The notes: generated by a model from the sequence alone, not told the origin. A stretch of 48,483 nucleotides of DNA from Streptococcus sp. SK643 (GCF_000259505.1 NZ_AJMM01000013.1:1-48483); one strand, 5' to 3'; positions 1 through 8,825 are shown, counted from the first letter of the stretch. Numbers and translations: made by a program.

Positions 1-3000
1 TGTAATCATCTTTATTTGGACGTCCTACGACTACTGGAACATTTACTGTATCATGTGAACCATCTGGGTATGTTACTTTCACTACCGCATTTCCTACATT
101 ACCTGATGTATTTGTTGACGGTTTACTTTGTACCGTTAAAGTTCCTGGAGCAAAGTTTTGTACTTTTGCCTTCACTTCATCATCCGTAATGTTATGGTTA
201 TATGGAACTGTTAAGGTTTCTCCTGTTGGATTGTACTTAGATGCTTGATCTTGAACTGTAATTCTAATTTGTTTTGTAGTTGAACGATTGTTTTTATCGT
301 ACGCCTTAATTGTTACAGTATAATAACCTACTCCTGCTGTTGGTGTGCCTGTAATTTGATTATTCGCATATCTTAATCCTGCCGGTAAATTAGTTACTTC
401 AATCGGATTATTATCGCGCATTCCTACTCCACCTGTATTATCTACAGCTGTTACTGGAATTGGGGTAATAGATTCATTTTTCGTTACTGTTGCGCTTTCC
501 GCTGTAATTGTTGGCCCTGTTACGTCGGTTACTGTAACTGGTACATTTACATTATCAAACGTTCCATCTGGGTATGTTACTTTTACTACCGCATTTCCTA
601 CGTTTCCTGCTCTAGTTGTTGACGGCTTACTTACAATTGATAATGTTCCAGGTGCAAAGTTACTTACTTTTGCTTTTAATTCTGCATCTGTAATGGTATG
701 GTTTTGGTTTACAGTTAATCCTGCTCCTGTTGGATTATGAGCATCTGCTTGGCTTTTTACTGTAATTGTGATTGTTTTTGTAGCCGTATTCCCATTTTTG
801 TCATGAGCTTTAATCGTTACTGTACTATTTCCAGGCGCTCCTGTTGGTGTTCCTGTAATTTGATTATTCGCATATGTTAATCCTGCTGGCAATCCTGATA
901 CTTCAATCGGATTATTATCGCGTAATCCCACTCCGCCTGGGTTATCCACCGCTGTTACTGAAATTGGTGTGATTTGTTCACGGCTTGTTACTGTAGCATC
1001 ACCTGCTGTAATTGTTGGAGCTATCTTGTCACGTGAAGTTACAGTAAAAGTAAAGCTCACTGGTTTCGCTCTGTGATTAGCATTATCCGTAGCATTAAAA
1101 GTAATTGTATTAGTCTTACCAACATCTTCTGCCGTTGTTGTAATCGTAATTCGTCTTATTTTTTCAGTATCAGTGTCTGTTGGTGAAGTTACAGATGCTT
1201 TCCCTGAAAAGACCCTAGTACCGTATTTTGTTAGAAAATCATTAGCATCAAGATTAACAATTTTATTATCTCTTGCTGTTACTGTAAAGGTTACAGTTTG
1301 TCCTTCAACTACTGTTTGATTAGCTGGTGTAATAGCTAATGTTGGAGGTTGTGTATCTGGTGCTTCTAATACTGTAACTGGTACATTTACATTTTCAGAC
1401 GATCCATCTGGGTATGTTACTTTTACTACCGCATTCCCTACGTTTCCTGGCTTAGCTGTTGATGGTTTACTTAAAACAGTAAGTGAGCCAGGTGCATAGT
1501 TCTTCACTTTTGCTTTGACTGCATCATCAGTAATCGTTTGCCCTTGGTTAACTGTTAACGTGTCTCCTGTCGGATTGTACTTAGATGCTTGATCTTTTAC
1601 TGTAATGGTAATTGTTTTTTCAGCCTTGTTTCCATTTTTATCATAGGCCTTGATAGTTACTGTACTATTTCCTACCGGTCCTGTTGGTGTTCCAGTAATT
1701 TTACCATTCGTAAATGTTAATCCTTGTGGTAATCCAGTTACTTCAATTGGATTGTTTGGACGCATTCCAACTCCGCCTTTATTGTCTTCAGCTGTTACTG
1801 GAATATCTACAATTTTTTCATTTTTTGTAACTGTTGCTCCATTTGCAGTAATTGTAGGTGGAATTGTATCCTTAGGTTTTAAACTAGTTCCTCTAGCACC
1901 TACAACATATGATTGATTAGTAGTAGGCCCAGATGTAACAGAAGCAGCAAAAACTCTACCGTATTCGTTAGCTTCATTTTCAGTTACATCATTCTTTAAT
2001 TTGACTTTTGCATGCATATGAACTGCGTAATCTGTACTTTCTTGACGAGCTTCAATACCAAGATTATATGTAACCCCTCCTGTATAATTACCATCTTTCT
2101 TTCTAACAATCTGATTTAAAATTGGATCATTAGCATTATTTTTAAATACTTGAGGTTTTTGATTTTCTCGCGCTACTCCCGAGTTTGGATCATAAAAAGT
2201 TCTTCTATCTCCATTGAAAATTCGTTGTTTTTGAGTCCAAGGATTAGTTATTTCTGCTGAATTTCCATATTGTTCAAACCCTTGGAATCCATCAGAAAGT
2301 CTTGTTCCACCATTTTTACGATATCGAGTAAAACTTAAATCTTTTACTATATTTGCTGGATCCATTATATTAAACGGTGGTTGGAAATAATAGTGTTGCC
2401 CATATGACTTATCAGTCATCTTTCTTCCATCATTATTGAAAAATACATCATATACTATCCATTTACCCGCAGAATCCTCTTGGTAAAATGCTTTAATTAC
2501 AGTTTTATTTTCAGTAAAGTCTGGATCATCATTTCTTGTTCCTTTTCCTCCATTGGTACTAGGATCAACAGATGCGTAGTATTTAATATCTCTCAATGCT
2601 CCTGAATCGATTTGCGTACCCGCTCTAAACTGTGTCCCTTGAGGAATTCTCTGACCATTACGTGAGTCACGAGCACCTGAAGTCAAACGTGTTGTAGCGT
2701 TTTTAACAGAGTTAAACATTTTCTTCACACGCTTTGTTAAATCTTCAATATCGTTAGGAGAAATCTTTGTATTCTGAATAACCCCTTGAGCTAATACCAA
2801 GAGTTCGTTAGCTTTTTCAAGAACTTCTTTGCTTGTCTCATGCTCAGGCAATTCCAAAACAGCTGCCTGCAATTGATCTACAGATACTTTCAAAGAATCT
2901 TTTTTAGCTGATACAGTTTGACTCTCTTCGCTTGCGCTTACTTCAGGAGAAGATTGGTTGGCTAGGTTTTCAACTGGCTTCTCAGTTTTATCTACTTGTT

Positions 3001-3547
3001 TATCAACTTTTTTATCTACTTGAACCTCAGTTGCTTCTTTAGCAGTAGCTGATACAACTGTCACATCTTTAGATAAGAGTTCTGCAAGTTCATCGATATC
3101 CTTTTGAACTAGCTCAGAACTTTCTAGGGCTTCTTTCCCTTTTTGAAGTCTATCTTTAACAGGCGATACTACTGACTCGTCAAGGTTTAATTTAGTTGAA
3201 AGAAGAGAGCTTAATTCTTCAACTACTTTTCTTAACTTGGCTTTATCAACTGTAGGTGCGCTATTTGCATTATTTATAAGCGCTTGCTTTTCTGAGAATT
3301 TATTTACTTCATCTACTTTGTTTTCAGTAGATGAAGTAACACCTACAGGCGACTCAGCCTTATTTTCAGGGTTCACTACACCCGCATTAGGTTGTGAAGT
3401 CTTGTCAACTAGACTATCCGCACTCGCAACGCGTGCACCCAAAAACATCAAGGCTGCTATAGCTACCGACGCCGCACCAAACTTATATTTACGAATACTA
3501 TAACGAAGCTCTTTCTCCGCCCTGCAATCTTGTTGCTTATTCCACAT
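1..3547 (-). CDS. YSIRK-signal repeat adhesin, N-terminal part (runs off left edge)
   Basis: An open frame of 1182 codons begins at ATG 3547 and is still open at base 1, so the C-terminus and any sorting signal lie outside. Residues 16-38 form a YSIRK-type signal peptide (YSIRKYKFGAASVAIAAL), usual for wall proteins exported at the streptococcal septum. A charged, coil-like stretch rich in K, E and V follows (about 45-285), then a non-repetitive region (about 285-555, rich in aromatic residues) that may be the binding domain. After that come three tandem units of about 165 residues (about 1372-1870, 530-1025 and 30-525). Each pairs an Ig-like, putative-Ig type segment (ITGTPTG...VTIKAYDKNGN) with a Rib/alpha-like segment (VVKVTYPDGS...VNVPV). 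A different Ig-like segment (1030-1370) sits between the first two. Predicted role: surface adhesin anchored to the wall. The ligand cannot be read from sequence. Confidence 0.88.
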   Translation of the reverse strand, partial: MWNKQQDCRAEKELRYSIRKYKFGAASVAIAALMFLGARVASADSLVDKTSQPNAGVVNPENKAESPVGVTSSTENKVDEVNKFSEKQALINNANSAPTVDKAKLRKVVEELSSLLSTKLNLDESVVSPVKDRLQKGKEALESSELVQKDIDELAELLSKDVTVVSATAKEATEVQVDKKVDKQVDKTEKPVENLANQSSPEVSASEESQTVSAKKDSLKVSVDQLQAAVLELPEHETSKEVLEKANELLVLAQGVIQNTKISPNDIEDLTKRVKKMFNSVKNATTRLTSGARDSRNGQRIPQGTQFRAGTQIDSGALRDIKYYASVDPSTNGGKGTRNDDPDFTENKTVIKAFYQEDSAGKWIVYDVFFNNDGRKMTDKSYGQHYYFQPPFNIMDPANIVKDLSFTRYRKNGGTRLSDGFQGFEQYGNSAEITNPWTQKQRIFNGDRRTFYDPNSGVARENQKPQVFKNNANDPILNQIVRKKDGNYTGGVTYNLGIEARQESTDYAVHMHAKVKLKNDVTENEANEYGRVFAASVTSGPTTNQSYVVGARGTSLKPKDTIPPTITANGATVTKNEKIVDIPVTAEDNKGGVGMRPNNPIEVTGLPQGLTFTNGKITGTPTGPVGNSTVTIKAYDKNGNKAEKTITITVKDQASKYNPTGDTLTVNQGQTITDDAVKAKVKNYAPGSLTVLSKPSTAKPGNVGNAVVKVTYPDGSSENVNVPVTVLEAPDTQPPTLAITPANQTVVEGQTVTFTVTARDNKIVNLDANDFLTKYGTRVFSGKASVTSPTDTDTEKIRRITITTTAEDVGKTNTITFNATDNANHRAKPVSFTFTVTSRDKIAPTITAGDATVTSREQITPISVTAVDNPGGVGLRDNNPIEVSGLPAGLTYANNQITGTPTGAPGNSTVTIKAHDKNGNTATKTITITVKSQADAHNPTGAGLTVNQNHTITDAELKAKVSNFAPGTLSIVSKPSTTRAGNVGNAVVKVTYPDGTFDNVNVPVTVTDVTGPTITAESATVTKNESITPIPVTAVDNTGGVGMRDNNPIEVTNLPAGLRYANNQITGTPTAGVGYYTVTIKAYDKNNRSTTKQIRITVQDQASKYNPTGETLTVPYNHNITDDEVKAKVQNFAPGTLTVQSKPSTNTSGNVGNAVVKVTYPDGSHDTVNVPVVVGRPNKDDY

Positions 3548-3575
3548 GATTTACAATCTCCATATTTTCTCTATT

Positions 3576-3581
3576 AATATA
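3576..3581 (-). promoter_or_regulatory. Probable extended -10 promoter of the left adhesin gene
   Basis: On the minus strand TATATT is preceded by TGC, giving the extended -10 form TGNTATATT. It lies 28 bases before the ATG at 3547. No good -35 box is seen at the right distance. A GGAG ribosome site stands about 10 bases before the start. Confidence 0.4.
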
Positions 3582-3838
3582 GCATTCATTCTTATAAACA
3601 TACATAAAAAAACACTATACATAGTTTCCTTAAGTGTAAATAATCTGTATTTTATATACATATTATTTATACTAGTTATTTTGTACCCAGGATACAATTT
3701 TATGATAACAAATTGCCCTTTAAAATTCAATAAATTACCATTAAATCCCCAAAATATTTTAAATATTTGAAAATATGTAAAAATTTAAAACCAATTTATC
3801 TAAGGGATGCCTTACCTTTAAAGTATATAAATATCAAC

Positions 3839-4027
3839 TCAAATGTGAAAAAGTATTTTAGACATCAAAAAGAGAGGTTCCCTCCCTTCTGAATTTAATT
3901 CTGCTAAAGTAGCCAAATACTCATTGTTGATAACTGCTAAAATATAGGGGTCTGACTTCAAAAGATTATTGGGGTTAAATTGGACGTCCAAGGGAGCATT
4001 TTCCTGATTACGAAAGCCGATACTATA
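3839..4027 (-). pseudogene. 62-codon 3' remnant of an unidentified gene
   Basis: The minus strand has an open frame of 62 codons ending in TGA at 3839-3841. It starts directly after an in-frame TAA (4030-4028) and has no credible start codon. The residues read like a real globular protein (for example IGFRNQENAPLDVQFNPNN and DPYILAVINNEYLATLAEL), unlike the AT-rich noise around it. I infer the C-terminal end of a gene whose upstream part was lost, perhaps when the adhesin locus was rearranged. I do not recognise the family. Confidence 0.4.
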
Positions 4028-4069
4028 TTAAAATGAAACATCCATATAAATGATAGATCATTTTGATTG

Positions 4070-4110
4070 CAAAAAAATAAGACAGAAATCTTAATTTGAT
4101 TACTGTCTTA
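4070..4110 (-). terminator. Rho-independent terminator of the hprK-lgt operon
   Basis: An 8-bp stem, TAAGACAG (4078-4085) with CTGTCTTA (4103-4110), is followed on the minus strand by a run of seven T. It lies just after the last gene of the operon (stop at 4158). Confidence 0.75.
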
Positions 4111-4157
4111 AAATAATTATCAGCATTCACATAATGTGAAAGTGAATATAGCTAAAT

Positions 4158-4547
4158 TTATTCTTCTGTTATGTCAATAACAATCTCTTCTGATTCATCA
4201 AGAGTTTCGGCTTTTTCTTGCCATTGGTTCTTGAGATTATTGAAGGTATCTTTTGATACTTCTGTCGCTTGACGAGCACACGATTTAGCCTGATTTAACA
4301 CACTGTCAACAGTGATTTCTCCAGCTTCTACTTGCTCTTTTGTTTTTAAAACAAAATCTGTCGCTTGTTCCTTAACCTGAGTCAATTTCTCACAGACTTG
4401 TTCTTTCGCATATTCAGGATCTTCTCTCAAATCGTCCAGAAAATCTTGCGCTTGACTACGAACTTTCTTACCCTTGTCACTAGTTAAAAACAAGGCAAGG
4501 GCTGCACCTGAAACAGTGCCTAAAAAGATTGAAGATAGTTTTCCCAT
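4158..4547 (-). CDS. YtxH-domain small envelope protein
   Basis: 129 residues. The start MGKLSSIFLGTVSGAALALF is a short hydrophobic, glycine/alanine-rich segment followed by SDKGKKVR, the usual layout of YtxH proteins, which are small stress-associated proteins thought to sit at the membrane by one N-terminal segment. The rest is charged, helical and probably coiled coil, ending in an acidic tail. It is the last gene of the operon hprK-lgt-DUF948-YtxH, 14 bases after its neighbour, and a terminator follows. Its molecular function is not established; the pairing with a DUF948 protein is common in streptococci and suggests that they act together at the envelope. Confidence 0.8.
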   Translation of the reverse strand: MGKLSSIFLGTVSGAALALFLTSDKGKKVRSQAQDFLDDLREDPEYAKEQVCEKLTQVKEQATDFVLKTKEQVEAGEITVDSVLNQAKSCARQATEVSKDTFNNLKNQWQEKAETLDESEEIVIDITEE

Positions 4548-4561
4548 ATGATTTCTCCTTT

Positions 4562-4945
4562 TTATTTTTTAAATAGTTTACTTGCAAGACGTAAAGCTGA
4601 CAAACTTGCGCCTGTCTTGATCGTTTTTGTACCAGCTGATGAAGCTTTTTTACTTAATACACGGGCCTGACCATTAAGATCTGAAACAGAAACTGACAAA
4701 TCTGCTACAGCACTAAAGAGTGGGTCGATTGTAGCTACTTTTACATTGATATCATCAACCAAAACATTAACCTTAGCTAGTAATTCATTGGTATGATGCA
4801 AGGTAAGGTCCACATCTGAAGTTAAGGTTTTAATAGTTTTCTCTGTTTCGTCAACCACACGACCAACCTTTTGAACTGTGATAATCAGATAGACTAAAAA
4901 AACGATTAAAACAAGGGCAACAAGAATATAAGCAATTTCTAACAT
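4562..4945 (-). CDS. DUF948 single-pass membrane protein
   Basis: 127 residues. Residues 3-25 form one strong membrane segment (IAYILVALVLIVFLVYLIITV). A helical region with regular hydrophobic spacing follows (VDETEKTIKTLTSDVDLTLHH), as in the DUF948 family. The ATG follows the lgt stop codon directly (TAA then ATG), and its ribosome site (GAGGAGG) lies inside the end of lgt, so the two are probably translationally coupled. The role is unknown. Its place downstream of lgt and hprK and upstream of a YtxH protein points to an envelope or stress role. Confidence 0.8.
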   Translation of the reverse strand: MLEIAYILVALVLIVFLVYLIITVQKVGRVVDETEKTIKTLTSDVDLTLHHTNELLAKVNVLVDDINVKVATIDPLFSAVADLSVSVSDLNGQARVLSKKASSAGTKTIKTGASLSALRLASKLFKK

Positions 4946-5734
4946 TTACTTTTCCTCCTCTGTAATATAGAAAGGGGCTTTTTTTCGATTTTGATAAACA
5001 ACAACAAAGATTCCCAGACCAATAAGAACAACTGATAACCATTGGGAGACACGAAGTCCAAAGAACATGAGGCTATCTGTCCTTAATCCTTCAATAACCA
5101 TACGACCGAAACCATACCAAATCAAGTAAAAAGCAGTAATATGACCTCTTCTGAGATTCTTCCATTTTCGTCTTAAAATTAGAATCAAAACAAATCCAAG
5201 TAGATTCCAAAGTGACTCATAAAGGAAGGTTGGTTGGCGGTAGCTCCCATCAATATACATTTGGTCACGAATGAAACCAGGCAGGTAATCTAAACTATCT
5301 ACTGCAGCACCATAGGCTTCTTGGTTAAAGAAATTTCCCCAACGACCTAGACTTTGAGCAATCATCACACTAGGGGCGGCAATATCCAAGAAATCCCAAG
5401 TATTGATGAGTTTACGATCTGCAAAGATATAAAGAACAATCGCCCCTGTAATCAATCCACCATAAATAGCCAGACCACCATTCCAGATGGCAAACACCTC
5501 TCCCAAATTCTGACTGTAGTAGTCTAGACGAAAGATGACATAGTAGAGACGGGCACCTAAAATAGCCAGTGGAAAAGCGATCAAGATAAAATCTAAAATA
5601 TCATCTGGTATGATCTTCTTTCTTGGTGCTTCTTTCATGGTTAAATAAACCGCAAGAACCAAACCTGTCACAATACACAAGGCATACCAACGAATAGCTA
5701 GGGGGCCTAGTTGAATAGCAATTGGATCAAGCAT
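4946..5734 (-). CDS. lgt: Prolipoprotein diacylglyceryl transferase
   Basis: 262 residues, the usual length. Lgt moves a diacylglyceryl group from phosphatidylglycerol to the lipobox cysteine of prelipoproteins, the first step of lipoprotein maturation in the membrane. The family signature [13 protein letters not shown] is present near residues 130-142, and about seven hydrophobic segments are visible. The start overlaps the end of hprK by 8 bases (ATGCTTGA). Substrates in this window should include PsaA, which has a clear lipobox. Nothing looks damaged. Confidence 0.96.
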   Translation of the reverse strand: MLDPIAIQLGPLAIRWYALCIVTGLVLAVYLTMKEAPRKKIIPDDILDFILIAFPLAILGARLYYVIFRLDYYSQNLGEVFAIWNGGLAIYGGLITGAIVLYIFADRKLINTWDFLDIAAPSVMIAQSLGRWGNFFNQEAYGAAVDSLDYLPGFIRDQMYIDGSYRQPTFLYESLWNLLGFVLILILRRKWKNLRRGHITAFYLIWYGFGRMVIEGLRTDSLMFFGLRVSQWLSVVLIGLGIFVVVYQNRKKAPFYITEEEK

Positions 5735-6662
5735 CGTTCACCTCATTTCGAGCAATGAGATTAGTCAAGCGTTCTTCAAATAAACGAGTCGCATCAAAGC
5801 CCATTTCCTTAGCACGATAATTCATAGCGGCCGCTTCGATAACCACTGAAATATTACGTCCAGTTTTAACTGGGATTCGAATCCGTGGAATGGCAACGCC
5901 AGAAATTTCCAATTCTTCAGCATTATTACCTAGACGATCAAAGGTCTTATGCGTATCATAGTTTTCCAAGTAAACAGCCAGCTGGACTTGTGAAGAATCC
6001 TTGACCGCACTCGCACCGTAGAGGCTCATAACATCGATAATCCCAACCCCACGAATTTCAATCAAGTGTTTCAAGATTTCAGCTGGTTCACCCCAAAGAG
6101 TAATCTCATCCTTGGCAAAGATATCAACACGGTCATCTGCTACCAAGCGGTGACCACGTTTGACAAGCTCTAGACCTGTCTCACTCTTACCAATTCCACT
6201 ATCGCCTTGAATCAAGACACCCATCCCATAGATATCCATCAAGACCCCGTGCACACTGGTACGTTCTGCCAAACGAGAATCCAGATAGCTAGATAACTCT
6301 CCAGACAAACGACTAGTAGCTGTACGACTAGTTAAGATGGCAATCTTACATTCTCTGGCTGCCTTTAACATTTCCTCAGGAACCACCAAACCACGAGCAA
6401 CAATGACCGCAGGTGTCTCAGGTAGAAACATTTTTTTCAAGACTTGGTAACGGTTGTGAGAGGACATTGAAACGAGATAGGACCACTCCTTCATTCCCAA
6501 GAGCTGGATTCGCTCTGGCGTATAATAATCAAAATAGCCTGTCATTTCAAGACCAGGTCGCGTAATGTCCGCGGTATTGATTTCCTTTTCAAGCAATTCT
6601 GGTTCGCCATAGACAATGTCTAGTCTGAGCTTTTCAATCACTTCTTTTACTAAAACTGACAT
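5727..6662 (-). CDS. hprK: HPr kinase/phosphorylase
   Basis: 311 residues from the ATG at 6662. Upstream ATGs at 6665 and 6689 are in frame, but the AAGGAGG ribosome site stands 5 bases before 6662 and this start gives the normal family length. HprK phosphorylates HPr on Ser46 in response to glycolytic intermediates and can reverse the reaction, so it feeds CcpA carbon catabolite control. The P-loop [11 protein letters not shown] and the C-terminal signature region ([20 protein letters not shown]) are both intact. First gene of the operon with lgt. A cre-like site near nagB in this window would be one of its indirect targets. Confidence 0.96.
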   Translation of the reverse strand: MSVLVKEVIEKLRLDIVYGEPELLEKEINTADITRPGLEMTGYFDYYTPERIQLLGMKEWSYLVSMSSHNRYQVLKKMFLPETPAVIVARGLVVPEEMLKAARECKIAILTSRTATSRLSGELSSYLDSRLAERTSVHGVLMDIYGMGVLIQGDSGIGKSETGLELVKRGHRLVADDRVDIFAKDEITLWGEPAEILKHLIEIRGVGIIDVMSLYGASAVKDSSQVQLAVYLENYDTHKTFDRLGNNAEELEISGVAIPRIRIPVKTGRNISVVIEAAAMNYRAKEMGFDATRLFEERLTNLIARNEVNDA

Positions 6663-6754
6663 CATTTCCTCCTTCAAATGAGTTTTCATTTCTATTATAT
6701 CAAATTGTGATTAGAAGTTTCAGTTTTTTGCAGGGTTTCTAGTATTTATTTAAA

Positions 6755-6779
6755 TAAAAAAGACTAGATTTCTCTAGCC
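6755..6779 (-). terminator. Terminator of rpsU
   Basis: The minus strand shows GGCTAGA, loop GAAA, TCTAGTC and then a T-rich tract (hairpin 6762-6779). It follows the rpsU stop at 6791. Confidence 0.8.
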
Positions 6780-6790
6780 TTTCATTTTAA

Positions 6791-6967
6791 TTAGAATTTT
6801 TTACGTTTACGAGCTGCTTCTGATTTACGTTTACGTTTTACAGAAGGTTTTTCATAGAATTCACGTTTGCGTGTTTCTTGAAGAGTACCAGCTTTAGTAA
6901 CCGCACGTTTGAAACGACGAAGAGCGTCGTCAAGAGATTCATTCTTACGTACTACTGTTTTAGACAT
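6791..6967 (-). CDS. rpsU: Small ribosomal subunit protein bS21
   Basis: 58 residues from the ATG at 6967. An upstream in-frame ATG at 6991 would add MNLKGVKK, but AAGGGAG stands 8 bases before 6967 and the family begins [10 protein letters not shown]. bS21 binds the 30S platform near the anti-Shine-Dalgarno end of 16S rRNA and helps initiation. The very basic C-terminus ([14 protein letters not shown]) is typical. It is transcribed alone, with its own promoter and terminator. Confidence 0.97.
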
Positions 6968-7001
6968 TTTTTTCACTCCCTTCAAGTTCAAGATCTATTC
7001 T

Positions 7002-7030
7002 ATTCTACACGTAAAAGGTATAATTGTCAA
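7002..7030 (-). promoter_or_regulatory. rpsU promoter
   Basis: On the minus strand a perfect -35 TTGACA (7030-7025), a 17-base spacer and -10 TAGAAT (7007-7002) lie 35 bases upstream of the rpsU start at 6967. This fits a strong vegetative promoter for a ribosomal protein gene. Confidence 0.8.
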
Positions 7031-7096
7031 GAAAAAACTGCCATAAACTTATATTATCTTCAATTTTAATCTTGTTGTTAATCTTGTTAAAATTGA

Positions 7097-7125
7097 TTAA
7101 CATTTATAGATGGAAATGATATAAT
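7097..7125 (+). promoter_or_regulatory. Promoter of the rhomboid gene
   Basis: TTAACA (7097-7102), a 17-base spacer and TATAAT (7120-7125) preceded by TGA make a strong extended -10 promoter. It is divergent from the rpsU promoter about 70 bases away. Confidence 0.75.
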
Positions 7126-7179
7126 AGTGACACATATTGATTAGCAAAAATTAGTATTATTTAGAAGTGAATCTATAAC

Positions 7180-7764
7180 ATGAAAAGAATCATAAAAATT
7201 TGCCCTGTGGTCAGTATTTTAGTTGTAATTTGTTTATTGCTAGGAATTCTTACTACCTTTTTGGGAAGTGTAATGTATGACTTATTTGCATTTCATTCAA
7301 AGCCAATTTATTGTTGGCAATACTTTAGTGGTACATTTATGCATGGAAGTAAAGAAGCACCAGTATGGTTTATATGGTTTCATTTAGTTTTAAATACTTT
7401 AATGTTACTTCCTTTTGGTGGGCTATTGGAGTATAAAAGGGGATCAAAATATGTATTTTTAGTTTTTATTACTTCTATGGTAATATCTTCAATTGTATTC
7501 CATATATTAACACAGAATCAAGAAATTCAGGCATCGGGTATCTCTGCTATCGGCTATGCTTTTGTAACGGGTGGGGTGATGAATATGTTTAGTATATGGA
7601 AAAATTTCAATTTAGGATTAAAACTATTTTATATCCTTTTAATCGTTCTATCTCTCACCATGCTTCTACCAAATATAACAGGCTGGATTTCAACCTTTCT
7701 TCACATGTCAGGAATTGCCAGTTATATCATGGTTTCCAGCATCAACAACTATCGACTGTCTTAA
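7180..7764 (+). CDS. Rhomboid-family intramembrane serine protease
   Basis: 194 residues with about six hydrophobic segments. The rhomboid pattern is visible. HLVLN in the second segment region matches HxxxN (near residue 70). GIS in ASGISAIGYAF (near residue 115) matches the catalytic GxS loop. A histidine in the last segments (TFLHMSGIASY, near 175) could complete the Ser-His dyad. Rhomboids cleave membrane proteins within or next to a transmembrane helix. The gene is more AT-rich than its neighbours and sits alone between rpsU and nagB, a pair I remember as adjacent in pneumococcus, so it may be an accessory insertion. Substrates are unknown. A weak GAAGTG ribosome site precedes the start. 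Confidence 0.72.
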   Translation: MKRIIKICPVVSILVVICLLLGILTTFLGSVMYDLFAFHSKPIYCWQYFSGTFMHGSKEAPVWFIWFHLVLNTLMLLPFGGLLEYKRGSKYVFLVFITSMVISSIVFHILTQNQEIQASGISAIGYAFVTGGVMNMFSIWKNFNLGLKLFYILLIVLSLTMLLPNITGWISTFLHMSGIASYIMVSSINNYRLS

Positions 7765-7925
7765 TAAAAATCGTATAGTATCATAAAAAATAGTCAATAC
7801 GATTATATCACAGTTTACAGACATTTAATAATTTTCTATTGGATACCTTTTTATATGAAATATCGACAATTGTTACGGGAATTTACAGAAAAATTTCTTT
7901 TAGCAGGATAGTGAACATTTGAAGT

Positions 7926-7960
7926 AAAAAACCACTCACTCCAAAGAGCAAGTGGTTTTT
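7926..7960. terminator. Bidirectional terminator between the rhomboid gene and nagB
   Basis: AAAAACCACT (7927-7936) pairs with AGTGGTTTTT (7951-7960), giving a T-tract on both strands. It ends nagB (stop at 7968) and could also end the convergent rhomboid transcript. Bases 7765-7925 show no other feature. Confidence 0.8.
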
Positions 7961-7967
7961 ATACTTT

Positions 7968-8675
7968 TTATTTTTCAAGTAAGCTGAGCGCTTCTGCATC
8001 TGCAATAATCGTCACATCTGGGTGGTTTTGTAGGCTACTTGCTGGTAAGTTCTCAGTCACTGTACCAGACACGGTTCCAGCAATGGCTTCTGCTTTCGAC
8101 TCACCGTAAGCAAAGAGAAGGATTGACTTGGCATCCAAGATATTTTTAATCCCCATTGAAATGGCTTGGGTTGGAACGTCTTCAATCTTGTCAAAGAAAC
8201 GTGCGTTTGCTTCAATAGTAGACTGGTCAAGTTCGACTAGGTGTGTTTGACTGTCAAATGGAGTACCAGGTTCATTAAATCCGATATGTCCATTGCGACC
8301 GATTCCCAAGATTTGGAGGTCAACTGGATGGTCAGCCAAAATTTGATTGTAACGTTCTACTTCAGCTTCAGCATTGTCCTTAACCCCACGTGGCAAGAAA
8401 CTTTCTTTGAATGGTTTTTTGTTAAATAAATTCTCTTGCATGAAGTAACGGTATGATTGAGGATTGTCTCCGTCAAGACCTACATACTCATCCAAGTTGA
8501 CACTTGTTAGATTTGAAAAATCAAGATCGCTAGATACGATTTCTTGATAAAACTCAAGTGGACTACTTCCTGTCGCAAGTCCTAGGGTTTGAGCTCCATT
8601 GGCCAATTTTTCCTTCAAAATCTCAAAAGCAACTTTTCCACCTTCGATTTGGTTTTCAACTTTAATAACTTTCAT
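7968..8675 (-). CDS. nagB: Glucosamine-6-phosphate deaminase
   Basis: 235 residues, the short Gram-positive form. It converts glucosamine-6-phosphate to fructose-6-phosphate and ammonia, sending amino sugars (host glycans, sialic acid, wall turnover) into glycolysis. Visible motifs are [12 protein letters not shown] (phosphate and sugar binding), the NLDEYVGL stretch and [12 protein letters not shown] around the catalytic residues. The start has GGAGG 8 bases upstream. It is monocistronic with a terminator. Its promoter carries a NagR-type operator and a cre-like site, so induction by amino sugars and repression by glucose are expected. Confidence 0.96.
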   Translation of the reverse strand: MKVIKVENQIEGGKVAFEILKEKLANGAQTLGLATGSSPLEFYQEIVSSDLDFSNLTSVNLDEYVGLDGDNPQSYRYFMQENLFNKKPFKESFLPRGVKDNAEAEVERYNQILADHPVDLQILGIGRNGHIGFNEPGTPFDSQTHLVELDQSTIEANARFFDKIEDVPTQAISMGIKNILDAKSILLFAYGESKAEAIAGTVSGTVTENLPASSLQNHPDVTIIADAEALSLLEK

Positions 8676-8704
8676 CTTTTCTTCCTCCGTTTCAATCTAT
8701 ATTT

Positions 8705-8733
8705 ATTATATGGTATAGACCAATTTTTGTCAA
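8705..8733 (-). promoter_or_regulatory. nagB promoter
   Basis: Minus-strand TTGACA (8733-8728), a 17-base spacer and TATAAT (8710-8705): consensus boxes at consensus spacing, 30 bases before the nagB start. Such a strong promoter would need a repressor, and one fits in the spacer (see the operator entry). Confidence 0.85.
8711..8722. promoter_or_regulatory. NagR (YvoA/DasR-type) operator in the nagB promoter
   Basis: TGGTATAGACCA (minus strand TGGTCTATACCA) is a near-perfect palindrome. It differs by one base from the TGGTCTAGACCA core bound by the GntR-family regulators NagR, YvoA and DasR of amino-sugar catabolism. It lies exactly between the -35 and -10 of nagB, a classic repressor position. 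No nagR gene is in the window. Confidence 0.75.
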
Positions 8734-8734
8734 G

Positions 8735-8748
8735 TGAAAACGGTTTAA
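8735..8748. promoter_or_regulatory. cre-like site upstream of nagB
   Basis: TGAAAACGGTTTAA resembles the catabolite-responsive element TGWAARCGYTWNCW with about two mismatches. It lies just upstream of the nagB -35, where CcpA bound to HPr-Ser-P could act on nagB or on the divergent queA. The match is imperfect. Confidence 0.4.
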
Positions 8749-8783
8749 TTTTCAAAAAAAGAGCGTCCAAACTTGAAACATGT

Positions 8784-8789
8784 TATAAT
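8784..8789 (+). promoter_or_regulatory. Extended -10 promoter of queA
   Basis: TATAAT preceded by TGT gives an extended -10 with no clear -35. The predicted transcript starts near 8796, about 30 bases before the queA start. Confidence 0.55.
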
Positions 8790-8825
8790 GGATAGGATTA
8801 GAACTTAGAAAGAATGAACAAATAT

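Larger units (their letters stand above)
3548..4157. other. AT-rich intergenic region
   Basis: This 610-base gap separates the adhesin start from the ytxH-like gene. The part next to the adhesin is very AT-rich and holds its probable promoter. The middle holds a short gene remnant (3839-4027), and the right part holds the terminator of the hprK operon (4070-4110). The 74-codon plus-strand frame at 3546-3770 has the composition of AT-rich noise, so I do not call it a gene. Confidence 0.6.

Noticed and set aside
3546..3770. A 74-codon plus-strand frame in the AT-rich gap
   Set aside because: Composition is Ile/Asn/Tyr/Leu-rich as expected from AT-rich noise, with no ribosome site, and it overlaps the adhesin promoter.
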